From Deltaproteobacteria bacterium (lineage in GTDB: Bacteria; Desulfobacterota; DSM-4660; Desulfatiglandales; Desulfatiglandaceae), in contig JABGPV010000268.1 of assembly GCA_018644785.1 (NCBI GenBank), positions 1 through 6,576 of the forward strand: a stretch of DNA of 6,576 nucleotides, written 5' to 3'. A program made the position numbers and the translations under genes. The notes under the pieces were generated by a model. It ran no database searches. It was not told where the DNA came from and saw only the letters and a list, made by a program, of their open reading frames with translations. Below, in pieces: positions 6,498 to 6,576 of this stretch. Position 1 is the first letter of the stretch. Every line of letters begins with the position of its first letter.

Positions 6498-6576
6498 GCG
6501 GGTGTAAATCACGGCTGTTGGAGAGAATGAAAAAATCAGAGAAAGTACGGGACATTTGGTTCACCTTATGTTAGAG

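Noticed and set aside
6379..6555. Small protein starting at ATG 6555 behind AAGGTG
   Set aside because: The ribosome site is good, but the frame runs out of phase across the kinase remnant and its translation has no known features.

Overview
The window reads as a piece of an anaerobic, selenium-using bacterial genome, most likely a deltaproteobacterium (Desulfobacterota). This is inferred from the gene families, from a histidine-kinase style with an HDLNN-type H-box and several receiver domains, and from a selenoprotein of the UGSC type. No rRNA or other marker fixes the taxonomy. Every gene I can support lies on the minus strand, so transcription runs from high to low coordinates. The long plus-strand open frames are shadows.

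Right end (4436-6576), signalling: a 34-residue C-terminal remnant of a histidine-kinase ATPase domain (6393-6497) is followed 18 bases later by a hybrid kinase with the order receiver, PAS, HisKA, HATPase, receiver (start 6374, stop 4436). The hybrid kinase is broken by a frameshift directly after its phospho-acceptor histidine, best explained by loss of two bases from an HDLNN H-box.

Centre (2569-4435), the most interesting part: an AT-rich promoter region (TTGACG, 17 bases, TATCGT) leads to a two-gene unit. The first gene (3186-4235) is an uncharacterised 349-residue protein. The second (2569-3093) looks split by TGA, but reading that TGA as selenocysteine gives a continuous 174-residue protein with the motif U-G-S-C, the hallmark of the UGSC (seleno)protein family. 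A possible bacterial SECIS hairpin follows the TGA. The two genes carry near-identical 55-58 base leaders that hold hairpins and end in the Shine-Dalgarno sequence. The UGSC protein resembles, in motif order, the C-terminal part of selenoprotein B (GrdB) of glycine-type reductases, so a selenium-dependent reductive reaction is a reasonable guess, not a demonstrated function.

Left part (1-2496): a radical SAM protein with a C-x4-C-x2-C cluster motif starts 72 bases after the UGSC gene and may belong to the same transcript. After a 151-base AT-rich gap comes a NYN-domain nuclease-like protein with a C-terminal LOTUS/OST-HTH domain, and then the first 167 residues of a PHP-family histidinol-phosphatase-like protein that runs off the left edge.

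The key claims are selenocysteine at 2809-2811, the duplicated leader and the H-box frameshift. All three are visible in the sequence. The functional links between genes are inference from order and spacing.
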